From Actinomadura latina NBRC 106108 (GTDB taxonomy: Bacteria > Actinomycetota > Actinomycetes > Streptosporangiales > Streptosporangiaceae), in the NCBI RefSeq assembly GCF_001552195.1, contig NZ_BCQS01000020.1:1-64000 (forward strand): a stretch of 64,000 nucleotides of DNA. Reading direction: 5' to 3'. Below, piece by piece: positions 24,462 to 32,662 of the stretch. The notes under the pieces are model-generated. The model did not search any database and was not told the DNA's origin. It worked only from the letters and a program-made list of their open reading frames with translations. The stretch's first letter is position 1. Every line of letters starts with the position of its first letter. The position numbers and the translations under genes were made by a program.

Positions 24462-25199
24462 TTACGGCTGGCTCTGAGGCGCGGCCTGGCCCTGGTCCTG
24501 GGCCGCGTTCTGAGCGGCGCCCTGCTCTTGCGGAGCGGCCTGCGCAGCGTCCTGCTGCGGAGCGGCCTCCTGCTGCGGGGCAGCCTGCGCAGCGTCCTGC
24601 TGCGGAGCGGCCTCCTGCTGCGGGGCAGCCTGCGCAGCGTCCTGCTGCGGAGCGGCGTCCTGCTGCGGGGCAGCCTGCGCAGCGTCCTGCTGCGGGGCAG
24701 CCTGGGCGGCGTCCTGCATGTTCGCCTCACCCTGGGCGGCGTCCTGCATGTTCGCCTCACCCTGGGCGGCGTCCTGCATGTTCGCCTCACCCTGAGCGGT
24801 GCCCTGCTCCTTGGGCGCGGCCTCGGCGGCCTCCTGCTCGTGCCCCTCCTGCGCTTCCGTGGCCTCGATCTGCTGCTCCGGGCTCCCGACCTCGACCGTC
24901 GCGGGACCCGCCTTCTTCGCGTGCACGGACTGCTTGATGTCGCCGGTCGTCACGGACTTGTTCGCGAGGTTCGGCGAGGCGCCCGGCGACTTGTTGAGCT
25001 CGGCGTAGTTCAGGTCGCCGGGACCGCTCTCGGAGACGTAGTGCGGCTTGATGTAGTTGGGCTTGATGTAGATGTAGACGTTCTCCGGCGCGTTGTCGCC
25101 ATGGTGCGGGTGGGTGTCCGCCGAGGCGGCGGGAACGGCAAGGAGGCTGCCCCCGATGGCCAGCCCGGCCACCATCGCCGCACGAGCTATGCGTTTCAT
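24462..25199 (-). CDS. Secreted Gln/Ala-rich repeat protein
   Basis: A 245-residue exported protein of no family I recognise. It has a classical signal peptide (KRIARAAMVAGLAIGG then AVPAASA, cleavage about residue 27). The mature N-terminal part (about 28-115) is polar with NVYIYIKPNYIKPHYV; the rest is low complexity: three perfect GEANMQDAAQ units, then repeats of PQQDAAQAA and PQQEAAPQQ. There are no cysteines in the mature part and no anchor, so it is probably a disordered wall-associated or released protein. ATG 25199 follows a purine-rich site. A leader of up to 556 bp precedes it. The encoding DNA is itself tandemly repeated and may vary in copy number between strains. Confidence 0.8.
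   Translation of the reverse strand: MKRIARAAMVAGLAIGGSLLAVPAASADTHPHHGDNAPENVYIYIKPNYIKPHYVSESGPGDLNYAELNKSPGASPNLANKSVTTGDIKQSVHAKKAGPATVEVGSPEQQIEATEAQEGHEQEAAEAAPKEQGTAQGEANMQDAAQGEANMQDAAQGEANMQDAAQAAPQQDAAQAAPQQDAAPQQDAAQAAPQQEAAPQQDAAQAAPQQEAAPQQDAAQAAPQEQGAAQNAAQDQGQAAPQSQP
24541..24800. repeat. Coding tandem repeats (45-bp and 30-bp units)
   Basis: Two minisatellites lie inside the secreted-protein gene. A 45-bp unit starts at 24541, 24586 and 24631, with a partial copy at 24676. A 30-bp unit starts at 24721 and 24751, with partial copies on both sides (24706-24800). The units are almost identical at the DNA level, including synonymous positions, which points to recent duplication. 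Confidence 0.9.
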
Positions 25200-25755
25200 T
25201 CCTTTTTCTCCTCTTCGTGGATCTGGTTCGCATGCCGCGAACTCGTTGATCATAACAAGGTCGCGCGCGAATCCCGGGAGACGGTGACCGGCTTTTCAAC
25301 AATCCTACAAACTGCGAAAATCGGACTTACCGCAGCTTTGGCAGATCAGCGATTCCAAGGCCCTTCACGTGCTGGAACGCCTAGGCTCAGCGATGCGTGG
25401 GCTGGTGGCGTCCGCGCCGATCTCGCGGGCGAAGCGGGTCGAACCGCTTCATGGACGACCGTTCACGCCGGGCTGGGGACCCGCACCGAAAATTCGCAGG
25501 GCGCATCCTCCGCTACCGGAGAGAATGCGGAGCCGGGCACAGCGCGAAATCTACTGACGAATTGCTTGACTTTGTGTTGGCGAAATTTTGCGGTCAGCCA
25601 TTATGGGTAAGCCGACTTTGCTCACGACAGCCCCCGACCTGGCACAGATGACAGCCATGGGCGGGCAGGCCGCTTCGCCGGACGGCCGCAAAGGCGACGG
25701 CCCGCCCGGGCCTCCTGCGGAAGGTTGGAGGGCCGGACGGGCCGGAACATGGGGG
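25200..25755 (-). other. 556-bp non-coding region, likely structured leader of the secreted protein
   Basis: No convincing gene is present, and parts are more AT-rich than the surroundings. It contains a perfect 7-bp hairpin GAAGCGG-GTCGAA-CCGCTTC (25431-25450) and competing stems CTCCG/CGGAG and CTCCGC/GCGGAG (about 25508-25532). Read leftward it would be a long 5' leader for the signal-peptide protein starting at 25199. Pieces such as GGTAGCGGAGGA and GCGTGAACGG recall the c-di-AMP (ydaO) riboswitch, but I cannot fold or align it here. A TATGAT sequence about 50 bases before the ATG is a possible -10. Confidence 0.35.
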
Positions 25756-26760
25756 TCAGGCGACGTCGAGGTCGCGGCGGCGTTCGGCCCACTGGAGGGA
25801 GTGGCGGATGGCGTCCTCGACGGTGTACTCGGGCTTCCAGGCGAGGAGGTCCCAGGCCTTGGACGGGTTGACGAAGGCGCCCACGACGTCGCCGGGACGG
25901 GCCGGGGCGTCCTCCGCGACGAAGCCGTCGCCGACGACCTCGCGGAAGGCGGCGACCAGTTCGCGGACGGTGGTGCCGTCGCCCGTGCCGAGGTTGACGA
26001 CCTCGTAGCGGGCGTGGTCGCCGACCGGCGGGACGATCGAGTCGAAGCGGGCGGCGGCCTCGTAGAAGGCGCGGGCGATGTCCCAGACGTGGATGTAGTC
26101 GCGGATCGCGGTGCCGTCCCGGGTCTCCCAGTCGACGCCGGTGATCTTGAAGGGCACGTCGAGGGAGTAGCACTCGATCATCTTGCCGAGGGCGTGCGTG
26201 GGCTTGCTGCTCTGCAGGCCGGTGCGCAGCCGCGGGTCGGCGCCGATCGGGTTCAGGTAGCGCAGCGAGATGACGCGGAAGTCGTAGGCCTTGCAGAAGT
26301 CCTGCAGGAGGAGTTCCGCCATCATCTTCGAGCGGGTGTACGGGTTCTGCGGTTCGAGGACGGACGTCTCGGTGACCGAGAGGTCGGGTTCGGGGCGGTA
26401 CATCCCGGCGGTGGACGCGAAGATCATCCGGTCGCAGCCGTTGCGGACGAGGTGGCCGGCGAGGTCGAGCGTCTTGGACAGGTTGACCCGGTAGTAGCGC
26501 AGCGGGTCGGCCATCGAGTCGGGCACCACGATCAGCGCGGCGCAGTGGACGGTCGCGATGATGTCGGGGTGGTCGCGGAAGATCTCGTCGACCAGGTCCC
26601 CGTCGCCGATATCGCCCTGGTAGAAGATCTTGCCGGCGGCGAACTCCGACCTGCCCGTGACCAGGCTGTCGAGCACGACGGGCGTGACGCCGCGCTCCGC
26701 GAAGGCGGAGGCGATCGTGCTGCCGATGAACCCGGCTCCCCCGGTGATCAGGACTTTCAT
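25756..26760 (-). CDS. galE: UDP-glucose 4-epimerase
   Basis: A 334-residue extended SDR. The NAD loop is VLITGGAGFIGSTIASAF, the catalytic Ser is in FASTAGMY, and Tyr/Lys are in NPYTRSKMMAEL (YxxxK). Later conserved blocks are SLRYLNPIGADPRLRTG and RDYIHVWDIARAF. This is the GalE architecture, so it should interconvert UDP-glucose and UDP-galactose (or the GlcNAc/GalNAc forms) in the cytoplasm. ATG 26760 follows AGGGGA. It is divergent from the response regulator that heads the polysaccharide locus and probably supplies that locus with a hexose donor. Confidence 0.9.
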   Translation of the reverse strand: MKVLITGGAGFIGSTIASAFAERGVTPVVLDSLVTGRSEFAAGKIFYQGDIGDGDLVDEIFRDHPDIIATVHCAALIVVPDSMADPLRYYRVNLSKTLDLAGHLVRNGCDRMIFASTAGMYRPEPDLSVTETSVLEPQNPYTRSKMMAELLLQDFCKAYDFRVISLRYLNPIGADPRLRTGLQSSKPTHALGKMIECYSLDVPFKITGVDWETRDGTAIRDYIHVWDIARAFYEAAARFDSIVPPVGDHARYEVVNLGTGDGTTVRELVAAFREVVGDGFVAEDAPARPGDVVGAFVNPSKAWDLLAWKPEYTVEDAIRHSLQWAERRRDLDVA

Positions 26761-26987
26761 GTGGCATCCCCTGCAGGCCAGTGCGTCCCCTTGCATGACA
26801 CGCACAGGATCCGCAGGCCATCGCGGACGGTCAATGTCCCGCACGGAAGGTGACCGGGTCCGGACGCGGGTGAACCTGGCGGAGCAGGGGCGCGTCCGCG
26901 CACGGTTCCTGCTCCCGCCGGCCGCACCCGGGACGAGTACAGCGTTTGCAGGATCCGCCCGGCGCGGGGAACGGTCATCGTCGGTGG

Positions 26988-27644
26988 ATGGAACCGATCC
27001 GCGTCCTCATCGTGGACGATCACGCGCTGTTCGCCGAGGCCCTCGCGGCGCGGCTGGGGCGCGAGCCCGATCTGGTGATCCTGCCGATCGCCTCCGACGT
27101 GCGGCGCGCACTCGCGCTGACCGCCACCGAGCGCCCGAAGGTCCTCGTCCTCGACCTGATGCTGGGCGGCGAGAGCGGGCTTGACGTCCTGGACCGGGTC
27201 CGCGCGGACCATCCGGACGTCCGGGTCGTGATGCTGACCGCGATGAGCGACCTGGACGCGATGCTGCAGGCCGTCCGGCGGGGCGCGGTCGGCTGGCTGG
27301 AGAAGACCGAGAGCGCCGAGCTGGTCGCGCGGGTGATCCGGTCGGCGGCGCGGCAGGGCGGGTGGATCCCGCCGGACGTGCTCGGCGATGTGCTGCGCAG
27401 GCTCGTCCAGGGCGGCGGGGAGGCCGCGGGCGCCGGCCTGCTGGCGGAGCTGACGCCTCGGGAGCGGGAGGTGCTGCAGTGCATGGTGGACGGGCTGGGA
27501 CGCGCGGACATCGCCGAGCGGCTGGGGCTGTCGGCGAACACCGTCCGGACGCACACGCAGAACCTGCTGGCGAAGCTCGGGCTGCACTCGGCGCTGGAGG
27601 CGATCACGCTCGCGATGCGCGCCGGCATGCGGCCGGGCTCGTGA
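26988..27644 (+). CDS. LuxR-type response regulator of the polysaccharide locus
   Basis: A 218-residue response regulator: receiver with VDDH, phospho-acceptor in VLVLDLMLGGESGLDVLDRV, conserved lysine in WLEKTESAEL, and a C-terminal LuxR helix-turn-helix (LTPREREVLQCMVDGLGRAD and SANTVRTHTQNLLAKL). No kinase gene is adjacent. It precedes the polysaccharide operon by 92 bp and is the obvious candidate to control it or galE. ATG 26988 has only a weak ribosome site. Confidence 0.92.
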   Translation: MEPIRVLIVDDHALFAEALAARLGREPDLVILPIASDVRRALALTATERPKVLVLDLMLGGESGLDVLDRVRADHPDVRVVMLTAMSDLDAMLQAVRRGAVGWLEKTESAELVARVIRSAARQGGWIPPDVLGDVLRRLVQGGGEAAGAGLLAELTPREREVLQCMVDGLGRADIAERLGLSANTVRTHTQNLLAKLGLHSALEAITLAMRAGMRPGS

Positions 27645-27736
27645 TGCAAAAGGCGTAGTCCGGGGTCGTCTTTTGGGCGATTGCTCCGCGGAAGCCCCTT
27701 CTTACGCTCGCCGTGACGAAGCCGGAGGGAAAGATC

Positions 27737-29116
27737 GTGGAGATCGACGAGGTCGCGGCGCGGGTGGTTCGCAGCTACTGGGCGCTCCTGCTGGTCATGA
27801 CGGTGGTCCCGCTGGTGCTGGTGGGCCTGGTGATGAGCGGGCAGGAGCCGCCGTCGGTCGCGAAGTCGCGGCTGCAGGCGAGCAGCCGCGCGACCGACGC
27901 GGCGCCCGGGGACGCGGGCGTGTCCATCGTGGTCAGCCAGGTGAAGGCGTTCGCGACGAGCGAGAACCTGCTGAGCGGAGTGCTGCGGCAGCAGCGGGTG
28001 GACCGGTCGACGGCGAAGGTCGCGAAGGCGATCGGCGTGACCGGGCTCGGGACGTCCACGATCGTCGAGCTGTCGGTGAAGGACCGGGACCCGGGGGTGG
28101 CGCGGCGGCTGGCGGACGCGATCGGCGCCGAGGTCGTCAAGGAGATCAACGCGTCCAACCAGGGCTCGATCACGCAGCAGCTGGACGAGATCGACAAGCG
28201 CGTCCGGGAGCTGGAGAAGAAGCTCGGGCCGCTTTCGCGGCGGGCGGGCGCGCAGCCGAACCCCGACATCGGGGCCGCCAACGAGCGGGAGCGGGTGCAG
28301 GCGGAGCTGACCGACCTGCGGTCGAACCGCTCGGACCTGCGGACGCAGCTGTCGACGGCCGGGACGGCGTCGGTGGTGCAGCCGGCGGTGCTGGCGCCGC
28401 GCACGAACCCGGTGGTCATGATGGCGTCGATCGCGGGCCTGGTCGGGCTGATCGGCGGCATCCTGATCGCGGTGGTGACGGAGATGGTCCGTCCCACGAT
28501 CCCGGGGCAGCGGCGGGTCGCGCGCAAGCTCGGGGTGCCGCTGCTCGGCTGGGCCGACCGGGGGCCGGGGCAGCTGACCGGTCTCGGGCGGCGGATCCGG
28601 CTGGCCGCGAAGAAGGAGGGCGTCGGCCGGGTCACGCTGGTCGGCGCGCCCGGCCCGCTGCCCGCGGACCTGGTGTCGTCGGTCGCGTCCGCGGTGTACG
28701 GGGACGACACGAAGGTCGTCACGGCCCGGCCCGGAAAGGACGAGGGCGAGGACGGCGGCGGTGGCGGTGGCGGTGGCGGCGACGGCCCGTCGCTGAACAG
28801 CAGCGGGCCTGGCGGCAAGAAGAGCACGTCGGTGGTCCGCGCCGGCGGCACCGCCGTGATGACGAAGAAGTCCGAGGTGTCGCCCTCGGAGATCACCCAG
28901 CCGGTTCCGGTGCGCCGGCTCTGTCATGTGCACGCGTTCGAGGACATCGATCCGGGTTCGGACGAGGCGGTCGGCGTGGTCGTGGTGGTCGGGCCGGTGA
29001 CGCGGGTGGCGGGGCTGGAGACGGTCCGCGACCTGGTCGCCGCGTCGGGCTGGCCGCTGCTCGGCGTCGTCGCCACGTCCCGGCGGATCTCCACGTCCCG
29101 GAAGAGCAGGGGGTAG
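27737..29116 (+). CDS. Wzz-like chain-length protein with degenerate BY-kinase half
   Basis: A 459-residue membrane protein. Transmembrane helix 1 (about 13-35) and helix 2 (about 224-248) bracket an extracellular coiled-coil region, the Wzz/CapA layout that sets polysaccharide chain length. After helix 2 a cytosolic part resembles a bacterial tyrosine kinase (RVTLVGAPGPLPADLVSSVA, later EAVGVVVVVGPVTRV), but Walker A is gone, there is a Gly10 run (about 338-348), and no tyrosine cluster ends it. GTG 27737 is chosen, six bases after GGAGGGA; an upstream GTG lacks a site. First gene of the polysaccharide operon; the next gene starts 3 bp after it. Confidence 0.8.
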   Translation: MEIDEVAARVVRSYWALLLVMTVVPLVLVGLVMSGQEPPSVAKSRLQASSRATDAAPGDAGVSIVVSQVKAFATSENLLSGVLRQQRVDRSTAKVAKAIGVTGLGTSTIVELSVKDRDPGVARRLADAIGAEVVKEINASNQGSITQQLDEIDKRVRELEKKLGPLSRRAGAQPNPDIGAANERERVQAELTDLRSNRSDLRTQLSTAGTASVVQPAVLAPRTNPVVMMASIAGLVGLIGGILIAVVTEMVRPTIPGQRRVARKLGVPLLGWADRGPGQLTGLGRRIRLAAKKEGVGRVTLVGAPGPLPADLVSSVASAVYGDDTKVVTARPGKDEGEDGGGGGGGGGDGPSLNSSGPGGKKSTSVVRAGGTAVMTKKSEVSPSEITQPVPVRRLCHVHAFEDIDPGSDEAVGVVVVVGPVTRVAGLETVRDLVAASGWPLLGVVATSRRISTSRKSRG

Positions 29117-29119
29117 CAG

Positions 29120-30265
29120 ATGAGTCCGTCCGTTCCGTTCACGATTCCGTCGGTGTCCGGTGAAGTGTCCGATGCGGTCGTCAAGGTGCTCGACTCCGGC
29201 TGGATCACGACGGGCCCGCAGACGGCGGCGTTCGAGCAGGAGTTCGCCGACCACCTGGGCGCCGCGCACGTCGTGGCGGTCGCGTCGTGCACGACCGCGC
29301 TGGAGCTGTGCCTCCGCGCGCTGGACCTGCCGCCCGGTTCGGCGGTGCTGACGCCGAGCCTGACGTTCTGCGGCGCGATCAACGCGATCCTGCACGCGGG
29401 GCACCGGCCGGTGCTGGTCGACATCGACGAGGACACGCTCGTCCCGAGCCCGGAGACGGTGCGGGCGGCGGCGGGGCGGGCCGGACCCGCCGCGATGATC
29501 GTCCAGAACCAGGGCGGCTACCCGGTGGACGTGGCGGCGCTCGCCGAGGCGGCCGGCCTCGACCGGACGAGGGTCATCGAGGACGCGGCGCACGGGCCCG
29601 GCGCCGCGCGCGGCGGCCGGAACGTCGGCTCCGAGTCGTTCGCGGCCTGCTTCTCCTTCTACGCGACGAAGAACATGCCGATCGGCGAGGGCGGCGCGGT
29701 GGCGTCCAGCGACCAGGACTTCGCCGACCGGGTCCGCGCGATGCGGATGCACGGGATGAGCAAGGACTCCTGGAAGCGGTACCTGCCCGGCGGCAGCTGG
29801 CGGTACGACGTGAAGACGGTCGGGCTGAAGGCGAACATGACCGACGTCCAGGCGGCGATCGGGCGGGCGCAGCTCGCCGCGCTGCCGCGCTGGCAGGAGC
29901 AGCGCGCCGCGATCGTCGCCCGCTACGACGAGGCCCTGCGCGACCTGCCGGGCCTGGTCCTCCCGCAGCGGAACCTGGACGGCGTCCGGCACGCCTGGCA
30001 CCTCTACCAGGTCCGCGTCCGGGACCGGGACGCGATCAGCGGCGAGCTGGAGGCGGCGGGCGTCGCAACGTCCGTGCACTTCATCCCGGCGAACCAGATG
30101 ACGGCCTACCGGGAGATCCTGGGCGCCGAGGAGTGCGCGCGGGTGCCGGTGACCGACCGGGTCGGCGAGGAACTGCTGTCGCTTCCGCTGTATCCGGGGC
30201 TGACGGACGACGGCGTGGAACGCGTGGTCGCCGCGCTCACCGAGGCTTTGCGGACCCGGAGCTGA
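29120..30265 (+). CDS. DegT/DnrJ/EryC1 sugar aminotransferase
   Basis: A 381-residue PLP enzyme of the sugar-nucleotide aminotransferase family. It shows IPSVSGEVSDAVVKVLDSGW then TTGPQTAAFE, the Asp-bearing RVIEDAAHGPGA, the Schiff-base lysine in CFSFYATKNMPIGEGGA (about 190), and VGLKANMTDVQAAIGRAQL. It should aminate a 4-keto (or 3-keto) sugar nucleotide in the cytoplasm, matching the CapD-like dehydratase that follows 3 bp later. Together these would make an amino-dideoxy sugar for the surface polymer, if the dehydratase is active. Confidence 0.9.
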   Translation: MSPSVPFTIPSVSGEVSDAVVKVLDSGWITTGPQTAAFEQEFADHLGAAHVVAVASCTTALELCLRALDLPPGSAVLTPSLTFCGAINAILHAGHRPVLVDIDEDTLVPSPETVRAAAGRAGPAAMIVQNQGGYPVDVAALAEAAGLDRTRVIEDAAHGPGAARGGRNVGSESFAACFSFYATKNMPIGEGGAVASSDQDFADRVRAMRMHGMSKDSWKRYLPGGSWRYDVKTVGLKANMTDVQAAIGRAQLAALPRWQEQRAAIVARYDEALRDLPGLVLPQRNLDGVRHAWHLYQVRVRDRDAISGELEAAGVATSVHFIPANQMTAYREILGAEECARVPVTDRVGEELLSLPLYPGLTDDGVERVVAALTEALRTRS

Positions 30266-30268
30266 CCG

Positions 30269-31432
30269 ATGCGAAGGTTCCTGCCGCGCCGCAGTATCGG
30301 GGCCCCCGCGCCGGTCCCGGTCAGCCCGCTCGCCCTGCTGATGGGGCGGGACGAGGTGGTCATGGCGCGGCATCGCGGGCGGCGGCTCGTCCGCGGCCGG
30401 CGGGTGCTGGTCACCGGGGCGTGCGGGACGGTCGGCCGCGCCCTCTGCCACCAGGTCGGGCGGCTCGAACCGGCCGCGCTGACCCTGCTCGACCGGGACG
30501 GCGAGGGCCTCGCGCGCCTGGAGGGCGAGCTGGCCGGCGTCACGCCGGCGCGGGCCGACGTGCGGGACGAGCGGCGCGTCGACCAGGTCATCGGGGCGGC
30601 CCGCCCCGACCTGCTGTTCCACACGGCAGGCCGCAACGAGCTGGCGGACGTCGAACGGGACCCGTGCCGGGGCGTCGCGCACAACGTCCTCGGCACCCGG
30701 CACGTGCTGGACGCGGCGGTGCGGCACGGGGCGGAGCGGGTCGTGTTCGTCTCGTCCGACAAGGCCGCCGACCCGACGTCGGTGTTCGGCGCGACGATGC
30801 GGCTCGGGGAGCTGCTGCTGCGGACGGCGACGCCCGGCCCGACGTGCTTCGCGGCGGTCCGCGTCGGCAACGTGATCGGCGAGGCGGGGCCGCTGCTGAG
30901 CCTGCTCGCGCACCGCATCTCGTCCGGCGAGATCGTCACGATCACCCATCCCGAGGTGGCCCGCCACTTCATGACGGTGGAGGAGGCGGCGGGCCTGCTG
31001 ATCGAGGCGGCGGCGATGGCGGAGGAGGCGGAGACGTTCGTCCTCGACATGGGCCGGCCCGTCCCGGTCGTCGACCTCGTCCACCGGTACGCCGAGCAGC
31101 TGCGGCTGCCGGAGGTGACGATCCGGTTCAGCGGGCTCGGGTCCGGCGAGAAGCTCGCGGAGAAGGCGTTCGCCGACTCCGAGCGGCGGATCCGCACCGC
31201 GCACCCGAAGATCTGGGCGACCCGCCCCGCCGCGCCGCCCGCCGGGCTCCCGCAGCTGCTGGACGAGCTGGAGGCCGCGGCCCGCGCCGGCGACGACGGC
31301 GCGGTGCGGCTGCTGCTGCGCCGGCTCCTCCCCGAATACCACCCGGTCCGGCGGCCCGGCCCCGTCGAGCCGCCGGCGGGGCCGCCCTGCCTCTGCGGCG
31401 CGGGGTGCAGCCCCGAACCGCCCGGCCTGTGA
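30269..31432 (+). CDS. CapD/FlaA1-like sugar-nucleotide dehydratase with altered active site
   Basis: A 387-residue short form of the CapD/FlaA1 SDR family, lacking the N-terminal membrane helices of long forms. The NAD loop is RRVLVTGACGTVGRALCHQV (about residues 44-63). The catalytic block reads SSDKAADPTSVFGATMRLGE, where relatives have STDKA...(Y/M)GATK; the Asp-Lys pair is kept, but Tyr/Met is Phe and the conserved Lys is Met. This should weaken catalysis. A Pro-rich tail ends with three cysteines in PCLCGAGC. It lies between the aminotransferase (3 bp) and the GT4 gene. Expected product: a 4-keto-6-deoxy sugar nucleotide. Confidence 0.8.
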   Translation: MRRFLPRRSIGAPAPVPVSPLALLMGRDEVVMARHRGRRLVRGRRVLVTGACGTVGRALCHQVGRLEPAALTLLDRDGEGLARLEGELAGVTPARADVRDERRVDQVIGAARPDLLFHTAGRNELADVERDPCRGVAHNVLGTRHVLDAAVRHGAERVVFVSSDKAADPTSVFGATMRLGELLLRTATPGPTCFAAVRVGNVIGEAGPLLSLLAHRISSGEIVTITHPEVARHFMTVEEAAGLLIEAAAMAEEAETFVLDMGRPVPVVDLVHRYAEQLRLPEVTIRFSGLGSGEKLAEKAFADSERRIRTAHPKIWATRPAAPPAGLPQLLDELEAAARAGDDGAVRLLLRRLLPEYHPVRRPGPVEPPAGPPCLCGAGCSPEPPGL

Positions 31433-31444
31433 GGTGTGCGTTTC

Positions 31445-32662
31445 ATGACCACGAGGAAGCTCAGAGTCGCCACGGTGATCACCCGCTTCAACGGCGGGGC
31501 CGGGCAGGTCGCGCTGAACGGCGCGCTGGCCCTCCCGGACGGCGGCTACGAGCGCGCGATCGTCACCGGCGGCGTCGGCATGGACAGTACGGCAGCGTCC
31601 ACGAGAAACAGCGTCCTCTATGGGGACGATGCCGTCGCCAACGCCGCCGCCGGTGACCTCACTCCGCGGGCGCACGCGGCCGGGATGGAGATCGTCCAGG
31701 TGGGGCCGCTGGTGCCGCAGATCTCGCCGCGCGACGACGTGGCCGCGCTGCGCACGCTGACCCGCGTGCTGGCGGAGGGACGGTACGACGTCGTCCACAC
31801 GCACAGCGCGAAGGGCGGCGTGATCGGCCGGGTCGCGGCGGCCCGCGCCGGGGTGCCGCGCATCGTGCACACCTGGCACGGGTTCCCGTTCAACGAGTTC
31901 CAGTCGTGGGCGCGGCGGCGCGTATATATAGGTCTCGAACGGATCGCCGCCAAGCGGACCGACGCGTTCCTCGCGATCGGGTCGGAGACGGTGACGACGG
32001 CGCTGCGGCTCGGGCTGACGACGCCGGAGCGGGTGCGGCTGTCGTGGCCGGCCGTGGACGTGGACGCCTACGCGACCGCGCCCGGCTCCCGCGCGCAGGC
32101 CCGCCGCCGCCTCGACCTGCCGCTCGGCGTGAAGGTCGTCGGGTCGATCGGGCGGCTGACGTTCCAGAAGGGCCCGGAGATCTTCGCGAAGGCCATCGCG
32201 CGGCTGCCGGACGACGTGTTCGGGCTGTGGGTGGGCGGCGGCCCGATGGCGGACGAGCTGGAGAAGCTCACCGCCGGGCTCGGCATCGCGGACCGGATGC
32301 GCTGGCTCGGGCACCGCGGCGACGTCGCCGACGTGCTGCCCGCGTTCGACGTGATGGCGATGGCGAGCCGGTGGGAGGGGCTCCCGTGCGTGCTGGTCGA
32401 GGCGATCGGCGCGGGGATCCCGCTGGTCGCGACGGCCGTCCCGTCCAACCAGGATCTCGTTCTCGCCGGTGAGACGGGGATGCTGGTCCGGCCGGAGGAC
32501 CCGGAGGGGCTCGCGCAGGCCGTGGCGGCGCTGCTGGACGACCCGGCCGCCGCCACCCGGATGGCGGAGCGCGCCCGCGCCCGGGTCGGCGACTGGTTCT
32601 CGCCGGCGCACCTCGGGACCGTCCTCGACGAGACCTACCGAGGGAGCTCCGCACGCCCATGA
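31445..32662 (+). CDS. Glycosyltransferase family 4
   Basis: A 405-residue GT-B glycosyltransferase. The N-terminal domain has TRFNGGAGQVALNGALAL and VVHTHSAKGGVIGRVAA; the C-terminal nucleotide-sugar domain has GSIGRLTFQKGPEIF and the E-x7-E motif in SRWEGLPCVLVEAIGAGIP. It works on the cytoplasmic face, adding a sugar to the undecaprenyl-linked unit. ATG 31445 is preferred over GTG 31436. A segment at residues 45-75 (MDSTAASTRNSVLYGDD) looks like an insertion, and codons GTA-TAT-ATA near 31923 are unusual for this DNA. It is the only clear non-initiating glycosyltransferase of the locus. It overlaps wzy by 4 bases. Confidence 0.9.
   Translation: MTTRKLRVATVITRFNGGAGQVALNGALALPDGGYERAIVTGGVGMDSTAASTRNSVLYGDDAVANAAAGDLTPRAHAAGMEIVQVGPLVPQISPRDDVAALRTLTRVLAEGRYDVVHTHSAKGGVIGRVAAARAGVPRIVHTWHGFPFNEFQSWARRRVYIGLERIAAKRTDAFLAIGSETVTTALRLGLTTPERVRLSWPAVDVDAYATAPGSRAQARRRLDLPLGVKVVGSIGRLTFQKGPEIFAKAIARLPDDVFGLWVGGGPMADELEKLTAGLGIADRMRWLGHRGDVADVLPAFDVMAMASRWEGLPCVLVEAIGAGIPLVATAVPSNQDLVLAGETGMLVRPEDPEGLAQAVAALLDDPAAATRMAERARARVGDWFSPAHLGTVLDETYRGSSARP

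Noticed and set aside
24541-24800. CRISPR-like array
   Set aside because: Direct tandem units without spacers, in frame inside a coding gene.
24429-25610. Leucine-rich repeat-like protein on the plus strand
   Set aside because: Its LRSGLLLRGSL repeats are the antisense of the Gln/Ala repeats; the minus strand has a signal peptide and ribosome site.
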